Source: Hyphomonadaceae bacterium UBA5336 (lineage in GTDB: Bacteria; Pseudomonadota; Alphaproteobacteria; Caulobacterales; Hyphomonadaceae). From it: 49,102 nucleotides of DNA. A program made the position numbers and the translations under genes. Below are positions 35,700 through 44,597 of the stretch, piece by piece. The DNA lies in the NCBI GenBank assembly GCA_002408125.1, contig DHQO01000026.1:80742-129843 (forward strand). Direction: 5' to 3'. How positions within the stretch are numbered: the stretch's first letter is position 1; every line of letters begins with the position of its first letter. Under the pieces are notes generated by a model. That model had not been told where the DNA came from, did not search any database, and saw nothing but the letters and a program-made list of their open reading frames with translations.

Positions 35700-36835
35700 T
35701 TCTCGCGCGGGCTGGACCGGGTGTACCCCCAGCGCGCGGACAGCTCCGCACGCAGATCTGCAAATCTGCCGTCCGCGATAGCTGCCCGCATGCGCGCCAT
35801 CAGCGCCTGGAAGAAGGCAGTGTTGTGCCAGGAGAGCAGCATCGGTGCGAGATATTCGCCCGACCGGAACAGATGGTTGAGATAGGCCAGTGAATAGTCG
35901 CGGCTGGCCGGGCAGTCGCTGTCGGGATCCAGCGGCCGGGTTTCCTCGATAAACTTCGCGTTCTTGACATTAACCGGCCCGTCCCAGGTCCAGGCCTGGC
36001 CATGCCGGCCAGACCGCGTGGGCAGGACGCAGTCAAACATGTCGATACCGCGCGCGACGGCTTCGACCAGATCGATCGGCTTGCCGACGCCCATGACATA
36101 GCGCGGCTTTTCCGGCGGTAGGTGCGGGAGGGTGAAGTCGATCGTCTCGCACATCTGGGCATGGCCCTCGCCCACAGCGAGCCCACCGAGCGCGATGCCG
36201 TCAAAGCCCTGCCCGGCCACGCCTTTTGCAGACCTCTCACGCAGGTCCGGGAAGTTCGAGCCCTGCACGATGCCGAACAGGGCCTGAGTGTCGCGATTGC
36301 CGAAGGCGGCCTTCGAGCGCGCGCCCCAATCGAGAGAGAGCTCCAGGCTGCGCAGGGCCTCCTCATGGTTGCAGGGAAAGTCGGTGCACTCATCCAGCTG
36401 CATGGAGATATCCGCGCCAAGCAGGTCGGCCTGGATTTCGATGCTGCGCGCCGGCGTCAGGCGATGTGTCGAACCATCAATATGACTCTGGAAGGTCACG
36501 CCGTCCGGGTCCATTTTCCGAAGCTGGGCAAGTGACCAGACCTGGAAGCCGCCGCTGTCGGTCAGGATCGGCCCGTCCCAGCCGGAAAAGGCGTGCAGCC
36601 CGCCGAGCTTCGCGACGCGCTCAGCTGTCGGGCGCAGCATCAGGTGATAGGTATTGCCGAGGATGATATCGGCTCCCGCCCGGCGCACCTGGTCCATATA
36701 GAGCGCCTTGACGGTGCCGGCAGTCCCCACCGGCATGAAGGCCGGCGTGCGGATCTCCCCGCGCGGGGTCGAGAGCGTGCCGGTGCGCGCCGCGCCCTGG
36801 CTGGCGGAGACGGTGAAGGAAAATGCGCTGGTCAT
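35696..36835 (-). CDS. tgt: tRNA-guanine transglycosylase, zinc site altered
   Basis: 379 residues; exchanges guanine-34 for preQ1 in tRNAs with GUN anticodons. TIM-barrel blocks are intact: GNTYHLMLRP, ILTDSGGFQVWSL (catalytic Asp), GIVQGSN, GIALGGLAVGEG, RYVMGVGKP and FDCVLPTRSGRHGQ (second catalytic Asp). The carboxy-terminal zinc site is unusual: where the Zymomonas enzyme has three Cys (C-x-C-x2-C) this protein has Ser306, Cys308 and Ser311, with His337 in SWHN kept. Follows queA by 3 bp. Confidence 0.93.
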   Translation of the reverse strand: MTSAFSFTVSASQGAARTGTLSTPRGEIRTPAFMPVGTAGTVKALYMDQVRRAGADIILGNTYHLMLRPTAERVAKLGGLHAFSGWDGPILTDSGGFQVWSLAQLRKMDPDGVTFQSHIDGSTHRLTPARSIEIQADLLGADISMQLDECTDFPCNHEEALRSLELSLDWGARSKAAFGNRDTQALFGIVQGSNFPDLRERSAKGVAGQGFDGIALGGLAVGEGHAQMCETIDFTLPHLPPEKPRYVMGVGKPIDLVEAVARGIDMFDCVLPTRSGRHGQAWTWDGPVNVKNAKFIEETRPLDPDSDCPASRDYSLAYLNHLFRSGEYLAPMLLSWHNTAFFQALMARMRAAIADGRFADLRAELSARWGYTRSSPREN

Positions 36836-36838
36836 GGC

Positions 36839-37894
36839 TCAGGGCACTAGCAGGCAGGCATCGCCATAGGAATAGAAGCGATACTCATGCGCGATGGCAT
36901 GGGCATAGGCCGCCTGCATGATATCAGTGCCCATCAGGGCGCAGACCAGCATGAAGAGCGATGAGCGCGGCAGGTGGAAATTGGTCACCAGTGCATCCGT
37001 GGACCGCACGGCATCGCCGGGTTTGAGAAAGATATCGGTCGGCCCCGTCGCGGCATGTAGCAGGCCCGCCGCATCCACACAGCTTTCCAGCGTGCGCATG
37101 GCGGTCGTCCCCACCGGCACAATGCGATGCCCGGCTGCACGCGCTGCATTCAGGCGCCCGGCAGCTTCCGGCGTCAGGCGTCGCCATTCCTCATGCAGCC
37201 GGTTTTCATTCAACGCGCCCTCCGACAGCGGCGCGAAAGTGCCGAGCCCGACATGCAGGCGCACCGTCTCGCGCTCAAGGCCGGCCGCGTCGATCTCCGC
37301 CAGCAGGCGCCCGGTAAAGTGCAGGCCGGCAGTGGGCGCGGCAACAGATCGCGCCTCCTCGCCGGCGAACTTCGTCTGATAGGTCTCGCGGTCCTTCGCA
37401 TCGGCTGCGCGGCGCCGGGCGATATAGGGCGGCAGCGGCATGGCGCCGGCCTCATCGAGCCAGTCGGTCAAGGCGCGGCCGGAAGTCTCGAAGGCGAGAT
37501 CGACCTCGCCGCCCTCATGGCGAGCGACGAGACGGGCGGAAAACCCCTCCGCGAAGCCGATAACATCGCCTTCACGCAGTCGCCGCCCGGGCCGGGCGAG
37601 CGCGCGCCAGATCCCCTGCCCCACCTCCTCGACAAGGTTCACGTCCACGGCCACATCCTGACCGGCCTCATCGCGCGCCGGGCGCACGCCTTTCAGCGCG
37701 GCAGGCAGGACGCGGGTATCGTTGAAGACCAGCACATCGCCGGGGTCGAGAAAACGCGGCAGGTCGCGAATGGTGACATCTTCCAGCCTGCCATCGCCAT
37801 GCACGACGAGCAGGCGCGCGGCATCCTGCGGCTCAGCCGGCCGCAGGGCGATGCGTTCCTCCGGGAGGTGGAAGTCGAAGGCGGCAAGGTCCAT
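36839..37894 (-). CDS. queA: S-adenosylmethionine:tRNA ribosyltransferase-isomerase
   Basis: 351 residues; adds the epoxycyclopentane ring to preQ1-tRNA using SAM, the step after Tgt. Family blocks: LAAFDFHLPEERIALRP, DVLVFNDTRVLPAAL, PLPPYIARR, YQTKFAGEEARSVAAPTAGLHF, HVGLGTFAPL and THRIVPVGTTAMRTLES-like (here GHRIVPVGTTAMRTLES), ending AYAHAIAHEYRFYSYGDA. It is downstream of the cyclophilin gene (21 bp) and immediately before tgt, a standard queuosine pair. Confidence 0.97.
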   Translation of the reverse strand: MDLAAFDFHLPEERIALRPAEPQDAARLLVVHGDGRLEDVTIRDLPRFLDPGDVLVFNDTRVLPAALKGVRPARDEAGQDVAVDVNLVEEVGQGIWRALARPGRRLREGDVIGFAEGFSARLVARHEGGEVDLAFETSGRALTDWLDEAGAMPLPPYIARRRAADAKDRETYQTKFAGEEARSVAAPTAGLHFTGRLLAEIDAAGLERETVRLHVGLGTFAPLSEGALNENRLHEEWRRLTPEAAGRLNAARAAGHRIVPVGTTAMRTLESCVDAAGLLHAATGPTDIFLKPGDAVRSTDALVTNFHLPRSSLFMLVCALMGTDIMQAAYAHAIAHEYRFYSYGDACLLVP

Positions 37895-37915
37895 CGCCAG
37901 CTCAGCCGGCGCGGA

Positions 37916-38770
37916 CTAGCGCACCACCACGGCCGGAACGGCTGGCAGGGCACAGACATCCTCGTCGCCCGTCGGCGTCTCGGCCGCCAGCGTCTCGCGG
38001 AATTCCGGTCCGTCGGTGCGCTGCACCCAGGCCTGCAGTGTTTCGCCCTCCGGCAGGCTCGACGCCATCACGGCACGCGTGAGGATATCCGGGTTCGTCA
38101 CCGGTTCCCCCGTCTTGATGCGATAGACCACATCGGCGCCATCGATGATGCGCCCCCAGGCTGTGTATTGCTTGTCGAGATGCTCCGAACGCCCGCGCAT
38201 CAGGAAGAACTGGCTGTTGGCCGAGTCCGGATCATCGGTGCGTGCGGTGGAGACAATGCCCGGGCAGTGCGGGACATAGCTCTGCACCAGCCCGTCCTTG
38301 GACATGTCGGCGAGCCATGACGCCTGCGTCATGACGGGAAAGCCCTTGATATAGCCGGCACGCGCCGTGTCGGCTTCCCCGATCGGGTCAAGCGGCATTT
38401 CGGCCGGGTTGCGCCGGAAAGTGAACTCGCCGGGAATGTCGGGCAGGCCGGACTCGCGGCCCTTCAGCGCGAAGATGTCCCCGCCCTGGGCCATGAAATC
38501 ATCGATCACGCGGTGGAAGGTGGTGCCGTCGAAGTCACCGGATTCGATGATCGTACGGAACTGGACGGCATGGGCCGGGGCCGCTTCGGGGAAAATCTCG
38601 ATGACCACGTCGCCGGCGGTGGTTTCGAACAGGATCAGGTTTTCCGGGTCCACCTTGCGCCAGTTGGCCGGATCTGCGGCCACACTTTCGGCTGTCGGAG
38701 CGGTATCGGCGAGGGCGGCACCAGCTGACAGGCAGGCCAGGCTGGCGGCGATCAGAACACTACGAAACAT
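37916..38770 (-). CDS. Exported cyclophilin-type peptidyl-prolyl isomerase
   Basis: 284 residues. Signal peptide MFRSVLIAASLACLSAGAALA with cleavage before DTAPTA. The cyclophilin domain (about 40-245) has LILFETTAGDVVIEIFPEAAP, FHRVIDDFMAQGGD (with the catalytic Arg) and DPDSANSQFFLMRG. It speeds proline isomerisation during periplasmic folding. A loop in the middle is longer than in the minimal family. The start overlaps the coaD stop by one base (TAATG), so it is translated with coaD. Confidence 0.93.
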   Translation of the reverse strand: MFRSVLIAASLACLSAGAALADTAPTAESVAADPANWRKVDPENLILFETTAGDVVIEIFPEAAPAHAVQFRTIIESGDFDGTTFHRVIDDFMAQGGDIFALKGRESGLPDIPGEFTFRRNPAEMPLDPIGEADTARAGYIKGFPVMTQASWLADMSKDGLVQSYVPHCPGIVSTARTDDPDSANSQFFLMRGRSEHLDKQYTAWGRIIDGADVVYRIKTGEPVTNPDILTRAVMASSLPEGETLQAWVQRTDGPEFRETLAAETPTGDEDVCALPAVPAVVVR

Positions 38771-39264
38771 TACGCATACTTCTCCAACAGGTCAGCCCTC
38801 ACGGCCGGCGAGACGAAATGAGAGACGTCCCCGCCCAGGCTGGCGATTTCCTTGACCAGGCGAGACGCCACGGCCTGGTGGCGAACATCGGCCATCAGGA
38901 ACACGGTTTCAATGTTCGGATTCAGTACCTCGTTCATCGCCGTCATCTGAAACTCGTACTCGAAGTCCGAAACCGCGCGCAGGCCGCGGACCAGCACGCC
39001 GGCATGGCATTCCTCGGCAAAGTGCATCAGCAGGCTGTCGAAGGATTTGACGGCGATCTGCGCGCGCCCTGGCATTTCGTGGCTTGCCACCTCGCGCTCG
39101 ACGATGGCAACACGCTCCTCCAGGCTGAACAGCGGCCTCTTGGCCTCGTTGACCGCCACACCGATGATGAGGCGATCAACCAGTTTCGTCGCACGCTGGA
39201 TGATGTCGAGATGGCCAAGGGTGATCGGATCGAAGGTTCCCGGATAAAGGCCAACGCGCTGCAT
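38770..39264 (-). CDS. coaD: Phosphopantetheine adenylyltransferase
   Basis: 164 residues; penultimate step of coenzyme A synthesis. Nucleotidyltransferase motif YPGTFDPITLGHLDI with the T/HxGH histidine pattern near the start, VRGLRAVSDFEYEFQMTAMN, and FLMADVRHQAVASRLVKEIA..GGDVSHFV. Length is typical. It is 42 bp after gyrA and translationally coupled to the cyclophilin gene. Confidence 0.97.
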   Translation of the reverse strand: MQRVGLYPGTFDPITLGHLDIIQRATKLVDRLIIGVAVNEAKRPLFSLEERVAIVEREVASHEMPGRAQIAVKSFDSLLMHFAEECHAGVLVRGLRAVSDFEYEFQMTAMNEVLNPNIETVFLMADVRHQAVASRLVKEIASLGGDVSHFVSPAVRADLLEKYA

Positions 39265-39306
39265 ATCATTCTCCCATGGCGGCCAACCAGGCGCCGCTTC
39301 GGCGGA

Positions 39307-42108
39307 TCAGGTCTCCGATCCGCCGCCTTCTTCCATATCGTCTTCTTCCTGTTCGACAAGGCGAGCGACCGAGACCACGCGTTCGCCGTCATTGGTGCGC
39401 AGCACCCAGACGCCCGATGTGGCGCGGCCCGCAAGGCGGATCTGGTCGACCGGCGTACGGATCAATTGTCCGGCATCGGTGACCAGCATCACCTCGTCGC
39501 CATCTTCCACAGGGAAGGACTGGGCGATGCGCTTGACCGGCCCGGCCTTCTTGTCGCGGCCCCAGATGTTCAGGGCCACGAGGCCCTTCCCGCCGCGGCC
39601 TGTGACGCGATAGTCGAAGGCCGAGGACCGCTTGCCCATGCCATCATCGGCGATGGTGAGGATGAATTCCTCGGCCGCGCCAAGCTCGGCGATGCGTTCG
39701 GGGCTGAGCGCGGCGGTTTCCTCGCCGTTTTCTTCTTCGTCCTCCTCGACCACTTCCGGTGCCATGTCGACATCCTCGCCATCGGTGGCGCGGCGCATGG
39801 CGGCGGCGTGCTTGAGATAGGCACGCGCCTCGGGCGAGGTGACCTCGACATGGCGCAGGATACCCATGGAAATGACGCGGTCGCTGTCGGCCAGGCGAAT
39901 GCCGCGCACGCCGGTGGAGTTGCGGCCCGCAAACACCCGCACATCGTCGACGCGGAAGCGGATACACTGGCCCATGGCCGTGGTCAGCAGGATATCGTCG
40001 CGGTCGGAACAGATCTTCACGCTGACAATGCCGTCCTCGCCATCCTCTTCCAGCTTCATCGCGATCTTGCCGTTGCGGTTCACCCGCACGAAATCCGACA
40101 GCTTGTTGCGGCGCACGGTGCCCGAGCGCGTGGCAAACATGATGTCGAGTTCCTCACGGGCGGTGTCGTCATCAGGCAGCGGCATCACCGAGGTGATCCA
40201 CTCGTCCTTTTCCAGCGGCAGGATGTTGACCAGCGCCTTGCCACGCGATTGCGGCGAGCCCAGTGGCAGGCGCCAGACCTTCTCCTTGTAGACCATGCCG
40301 GCCGAGGAGAAGAACAGGATCTCGGTATGAGTGTTGGCCGAGAACAGGCGCGTGACGAAATCCTCGTCCTTCAGCGCGGTACCGGAGCGCCCCTTCCCGC
40401 CGCGATGCTGGGTGCGATATGTCGAGAGCGGCACGCGTTTGACATAGCCGCCATGGGTGACCGTGACGACCATGTCCTCGCGTTCGATCAGGTCCTCGTC
40501 GTCCATGTCGGCATCGCCGAACACGAACTCGGACCGGCGCGGGATCGCGAACTTGTCCTTCACTTCGGAAAGCTCGGTGCGGATGATATCGAGGATCCGC
40601 GGACGCGAGCGCAGAATGTCGAGAAAATCGGCGATCTTGTCGGCAAGGCCACGCGCCTCGTTGCCGATCTCGTCCCGGCCGAGGCCGGTCAGGCGATGCA
40701 GGCGCAGCTCCAGGATGGCGCGGGCCTGTTCGTCGGAGAGATAGATCTTGTTCTCCCCCTCCTCGGCATGGCGCGTACGCCGGTCAGCGATCAGCGCGAT
40801 CAGAGGCGCCATGTCCATGGCGTCCCAGGCTTTTGCCAGCAATTGCTCGCGGGCCGTCGCCGGGTCCGGCGCATGGCGGATGATGCGGATCACCTCGTCG
40901 ATATTGGCAACAGCCAGGGCGAGGCCGACCAGGACATGGGCCCGGTCACGCGCCTTGGAGAGCTCGAACTTGGTGCGCCGGGCCACGACTTCCTCGCGGA
41001 AACGAATGAAGCAATCGAGCACCTTGCGCAGGTTCAAAAGCTCCGGCCGGCCGCCATTCAGCGCCAGCATGTTGACGCCGAACGAGGTCTGCATCTGCGA
41101 ATAGCGGTAAAGCTGGTTGAGTACCACATCCGCGCTCGCATCGCGCTTGACCTCGATCACCACACGGATGCCGTGGCGGTCGCTCTCATCACGCAGATCG
41201 GCGATGCCCTCAATGCGTTTCTCACGCACCAGTTCGGCGATTTTGGAGACCATGCTCGCCTTGTTCACCTGGAACGGGATCTCGGTGACGATGATCGCCT
41301 CGCGCCCGCTACGCGCGGTTTCGATCTCGGTGCGCGCCCGCATGATGACCGAGCCACGTCCTTCCAGCAGCGCCCGGCGCGAGCCGGCATAGCCGAGGAT
41401 CAGCCCGCCGGTCGGAAAATCCGGCCCGGGCACGATGTCGAGCAGCGTCTCTTCCTCGACCTGCGGATCGTCGATCACAGCCAGGGTGGCATCGATGATT
41501 TCGCCCAGATTGTGCGGCGGGATATTCGTCGCCATGCCGACCGCGATGCCGCCGCCGCCATTGACCAGCAGGTTCGGGAACTGGGCCGGCAGGACCACCG
41601 GCTCGCTTTCCGAGCCATCATAGTTATCCTGGAAGTCAACCGTGTCCTTGTCGATATCGGCCAGCAGGTACTGCGCCGGCTTGTCGGTGCGCACCTCGGT
41701 GTAGCGCATGGCGGCCGGGGGATCATTGTCGATCGAGCCGAAATTGCCCTGGCCGTCGAGCAGCGGCAGGCCCATGGAGAAGGGCTGGGCCATACGCACC
41801 AGCGCGTCATAGACTGCACTGTCACCATGGGGATGGTACTTACCGATCACATCGCCGACCACACGTGCCGATTTGCGATAGGGCTTGTCATGGGTGTAGC
41901 CGCCCTCCTGCATCGCATAGAGGATGCGACGGTGGACGGGCTTGAGGCCATCGCGCACATCGGGCAGCGCGCGGCTGACAATGACACTCATGGCATAGTC
42001 GAGATAGGAGCGTTTCAGCTCGCTCTCGATGGAAATCGGGTCGACACCGTCTTCGGGCGGCGTACCTTCAGAATCCGGGTCTTCCGGGGGCGTGATATCG
42101 TCACTCAA
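39307..42108 (-). CDS. gyrA: DNA gyrase subunit A
   Basis: 933 residues from a TTG at 42108 with GAGGAG about 9 bp upstream; translations further upstream (to 42387) have no family similarity and overlap the divergent gene. Breakage-reunion domain: SYLDYAMSVIVSRALPDVRDGLKP, HPHGDSAVYDALVRMAQPFS (quinolone region; Ser83 and Asp87 of E. coli numbering both kept), catalytic Tyr136 in AAMRYTEVR. The carboxy-terminal beta-pinwheel has the GyrA box in the form QHRGGKG. A Glu/Asp-rich insertion of about 20 residues (777-797) sits between pinwheel blades. Confidence 0.97.
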   Translation of the reverse strand: MSDDITPPEDPDSEGTPPEDGVDPISIESELKRSYLDYAMSVIVSRALPDVRDGLKPVHRRILYAMQEGGYTHDKPYRKSARVVGDVIGKYHPHGDSAVYDALVRMAQPFSMGLPLLDGQGNFGSIDNDPPAAMRYTEVRTDKPAQYLLADIDKDTVDFQDNYDGSESEPVVLPAQFPNLLVNGGGGIAVGMATNIPPHNLGEIIDATLAVIDDPQVEEETLLDIVPGPDFPTGGLILGYAGSRRALLEGRGSVIMRARTEIETARSGREAIIVTEIPFQVNKASMVSKIAELVREKRIEGIADLRDESDRHGIRVVIEVKRDASADVVLNQLYRYSQMQTSFGVNMLALNGGRPELLNLRKVLDCFIRFREEVVARRTKFELSKARDRAHVLVGLALAVANIDEVIRIIRHAPDPATAREQLLAKAWDAMDMAPLIALIADRRTRHAEEGENKIYLSDEQARAILELRLHRLTGLGRDEIGNEARGLADKIADFLDILRSRPRILDIIRTELSEVKDKFAIPRRSEFVFGDADMDDEDLIEREDMVVTVTHGGYVKRVPLSTYRTQHRGGKGRSGTALKDEDFVTRLFSANTHTEILFFSSAGMVYKEKVWRLPLGSPQSRGKALVNILPLEKDEWITSVMPLPDDDTAREELDIMFATRSGTVRRNKLSDFVRVNRNGKIAMKLEEDGEDGIVSVKICSDRDDILLTTAMGQCIRFRVDDVRVFAGRNSTGVRGIRLADSDRVISMGILRHVEVTSPEARAYLKHAAAMRRATDGEDVDMAPEVVEEDEEENGEETAALSPERIAELGAAEEFILTIADDGMGKRSSAFDYRVTGRGGKGLVALNIWGRDKKAGPVKRIAQSFPVEDGDEVMLVTDAGQLIRTPVDQIRLAGRATSGVWVLRTNDGERVVSVARLVEQEEDDMEEGGGSET

Positions 42109-42241
42109 GGGACGTCGCTCCTCTTTTGGGGCGTGGGCCTCGAATCGGCCGAGAAATCTGACAAAGTGGTAGCAGTGCGCGGCGCGCGCTTCAAACCCAA
42201 AGCGCCGCAAACAAAGGCCGAAGGCGGAGGAAATAACAGTG

Positions 42242-43285
42242 ATGCAGCCGACCAGATCGCCCCATGGGGGAATAAGCCGGAGACTGGCGCTTTCAGGACT
42301 TGGCGCAAGTGGGCTCATGGCCTGCACGCCGAGGCCAGAGCAACAGGCCGAGAGCGTGCCGAGCGGCTGGCGCGCCGGCCCAGCCATGCCCTTTGCCGTA
42401 CAGGAGATCTATCCCACCCTACATGCCGGGCGCATCCATCAGGCGGGTGGCTTCGTGGCAGAGAATGGCCGCATCACCGGCCCGACCGATGCTCATATCG
42501 CGCTGGATCCCGCGACTGGACTTTGGGATGAGAAAGCGCCCCTGCCAACCGCGCGGCATCACCCACATCTGGTGTCGGCCTTCGGCGACCTTTTGGCGAT
42601 TGGCGGGTTCGAGGCGCACAGCCCAGAGGCCATCTGGGTGATGCAGTCCAGCGGCTGGCGCCTGATGGACGGCAACTGGGAGCCCCTCCCGGCTCTGCCC
42701 CGGCCTGCCGCCGAGGCGGTGACCGCCACACTTGAAGATCGTGTGCATCTTGTCTCGGGCCGGCGCCCGGCCGGCAAGGCCAACGCGGCCTGGACCGATC
42801 AGGAAGACGCCGCCGAGCATTTCGTGCTGGATGCGCCGGATGGCGCCTGGATCATAGCCGCGCCCATCCCGACCGCGCGCAACAGCGCCGCAGCGGCAAC
42901 CCTCGGAGACAATTGGCATGTGGTTGGTGGGCGCACCGTGACCGGCGGCAACACCGCCGTTCACGAGGTCTACGACCCGCGCGAGGACCGATGGCGCACT
43001 GCCGCGCCGATGCCACAGGGTCAGGGCGGACTTGCGGCCGCCAGTGTCGGCGGAAAGCTCTATGCCTTTGGCGGGGAGTATTTCAGCCCCGAGGGTGGTG
43101 GCGTGTTCGCAGAAGGCTGGGTGTATGATCCAGGGCTTGATTCCTGGGCGCCAATTGCGGACATGCCTCATCCGCGCCACGGCCTGGGCGCGGTGGCCGT
43201 TGGCGATGAGATCTATGTGGTCGGCGGCGCGCTGTCCTTCAGCGGCAGCAACACAAGCGCGATTGTCGAGATATACAGGCCCTGA
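42242..43285 (+). CDS. Kelch-repeat lipoprotein with Tat signal
   Basis: About 347 residues from the ATG at 42242; GTG at 42239 is also possible because GGAGG lies 8 bp before it. The amino terminus ISRRLALSGLGASGLMAC combines a twin-arginine motif with a lipobox Cys, so it is exported folded and lipidated. Kelch blades follow: GGFEAHSPEAIW, LVSGRRPAG, HVVGGRTVTGGNTAVHEVYDPREDRW, YAFGGEYFSPEG and YVVGGALSFSGSNTSAIVEIYRP. A six-bladed propeller that binds protein or sugar is likely. Catalysis is not evident. It is co-directional with the next gene, 26 bp away. Confidence 0.88.
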   Translation: MQPTRSPHGGISRRLALSGLGASGLMACTPRPEQQAESVPSGWRAGPAMPFAVQEIYPTLHAGRIHQAGGFVAENGRITGPTDAHIALDPATGLWDEKAPLPTARHHPHLVSAFGDLLAIGGFEAHSPEAIWVMQSSGWRLMDGNWEPLPALPRPAAEAVTATLEDRVHLVSGRRPAGKANAAWTDQEDAAEHFVLDAPDGAWIIAAPIPTARNSAAAATLGDNWHVVGGRTVTGGNTAVHEVYDPREDRWRTAAPMPQGQGGLAAASVGGKLYAFGGEYFSPEGGGVFAEGWVYDPGLDSWAPIADMPHPRHGLGAVAVGDEIYVVGGALSFSGSNTSAIVEIYRP

Positions 43286-43311
43286 GACAGCGCCGGAGGG
43301 GGCCTGATAGA

Positions 43312-43941
43312 ATGAGCGAGACCGGTACTGCCGAAACCACCGGGCTGGAACGCCATGCCTGGTATGAAGACCTTCAGGCCCTGGCGCTGGGCACCCTGCT
43401 GCTATCCTTCGGCGTAACACTGTATGGCGAAGCAATGCTGATCACGGGCGGGCTGGCGGGCACAAGCCTCCTGGTCTCCTTCGCCACGCCGGTCTCGTTC
43501 GGCACCGCCTTCTTCGTGCTGAACCTGCCCTTTTACGTGCTGTCCTTCCTGCGCATGGGGCTCGGTTTCACCCTGCGCACCTTTGTGGCGATTGCGCTGA
43601 TCTCGGTGCTAACGCGCCTGATCCCGCTCTGGGTGGACTTTTCCAGCCTGAACCATGTCTTCGCCGCAGTTGTCGGCGCGGCAATGATGGGGGTCGGTCT
43701 GGTCATGCTGCTGCGCCACCGCGCCGGCATTGGCGGTACGACGATCCTTGCACAGTTCCTGCAGGATCGCGGCATCATCCGCGCGGGCTATTTCCAGCTG
43801 ATCGTGGATCTCGCCATCCTGGTCGCGGCGGTGTTCATCCTGCCGCTGAAGCTGGTGGCGCTGTCGGTGCTGGGCGCCTTTGTCCTGAACCTCACCGTGG
43901 CGGTGAACCACAGGCCGGGGCGCTATCGCGGCATCAGCTAG
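43312..43941 (+). CDS. YitT-family integral membrane protein
   Basis: 209 residues with five to six hydrophobic segments (about 22-42, 47-65, 70-88, 93-110, 118-136 and 165-200). YitT/DUF161 features are LGTLLLSFGVTLYGEAMLITGGLAGTSLLVSF, FFVLNLPFYVLSFLRMGLGFTLRTFVAI and GVGLVMLLRHRAGIGGTTILAQFLQDR. The usual carboxy-terminal DUF2179 domain is absent. Function of the family is unknown. GGAGG lies upstream. Its convergent neighbour is ssb, 29 bp away. Confidence 0.85.
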   Translation: MSETGTAETTGLERHAWYEDLQALALGTLLLSFGVTLYGEAMLITGGLAGTSLLVSFATPVSFGTAFFVLNLPFYVLSFLRMGLGFTLRTFVAIALISVLTRLIPLWVDFSSLNHVFAAVVGAAMMGVGLVMLLRHRAGIGGTTILAQFLQDRGIIRAGYFQLIVDLAILVAAVFILPLKLVALSVLGAFVLNLTVAVNHRPGRYRGIS

Positions 43942-43970
43942 CCGGGCGCCCCGCCCCAGACAGACCGTGG

Positions 43971-44453
43971 CTAGAACGGAATCTCGTCGTCGAGATTGGA
44001 GCGGGAATAGTCTTCCGCCGGGCCTTCGAACTGGCGCGGACCACCGCCGCCACCGCCCTGATCATAGCCCATGCTGCCACCGCCCGCGCCGGCCCCGCCA
44101 CTGGCGCCATCAAGCATGGTCAGCGTCGAGCCGAAATTGCGCAGCACGACCTCGGTCGTGTATTTCTCCACGCCGGACTGGTCGGTATATTTGCGGGTCT
44201 CCAGCTGGCCCTCGATATAGACCTTCGAGCCCTTGCGCAGATATTGCTGGGCCACACGGACCAGGCCCTCGCTGAAGATCACGACGCGGTGCCATTCGGT
44301 CTTTTCCCGGCGCTCGCCGGTATTGCGATCCTTCCAGGTTTCCGAGGTCGCGACCGACAGGTTGCAGACCTGGCCGCCATTCTGGAACTGGCGCACTTCC
44401 GGGTCGCGCCCCAGATTGCCCACCAGAATCACCTTGTTTACCGATCCCGCCAT
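43971..44453 (-). CDS. ssb: Single-stranded DNA-binding protein
   Basis: 160 residues from the second of two adjacent ATGs (44453; first at 44456), chosen because GGAG lies 7 bp before it. OB-fold start AGSVNKVILVGNLGRDPEVR, with TSETWKDRNTGERREKTEWHRVVIF, LRKGSKVYIEGQLETRKY and TTEVVL. A Gly-rich linker (about 118-145) leads to the acidic tip DDEIPF that recruits replication and repair proteins. A consensus SOS box lies about 95 bp upstream. Confidence 0.97.
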   Translation of the reverse strand: MAGSVNKVILVGNLGRDPEVRQFQNGGQVCNLSVATSETWKDRNTGERREKTEWHRVVIFSEGLVRVAQQYLRKGSKVYIEGQLETRKYTDQSGVEKYTTEVVLRNFGSTLTMLDGASGGAGAGGGSMGYDQGGGGGGPRQFEGPAEDYSRSNLDDEIPF

Positions 44454-44548
44454 CATTTCGCTCCGGCTCTTGTTCTTCGAATCTCAGTGCACCTTAAAGC
44501 ATGCCCGCAGGCAAGTCGCCTGCGTGCGCATGTGGAAATCGCACGTTT

Positions 44549-44563
44549 GTTCTTTTTATGTTC
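44549..44563. promoter_or_regulatory. SOS box (LexA site) upstream of ssb
   Basis: GTTC-TTTTTAT-GTTC, an exact match to the alphaproteobacterial LexA consensus GTTC-N7-GTTC. It lies about 96 bp before the ssb start and after the stop of the neighbouring desaturase gene. Confidence 0.85.
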
Positions 44564-44597
44564 TAGCTGCCCTGCACGTCAAGACCGATTGGCAGGA

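Noticed and set aside
42109..42387. Amino-terminal extension of gyrA by 93 residues.
   Set aside because: The extension has no similarity to GyrA, overlaps the divergent kelch gene and lacks a ribosome-binding site; TTG at 42108 has a good one.
38818..42531. A 1237-codon open frame on the plus strand across coaD and gyrA.
   Set aside because: It is antisense to clear genes, is rich in His/Arg/Asp/Gly as expected for the complement of GC-rich coding DNA, and resembles no family.
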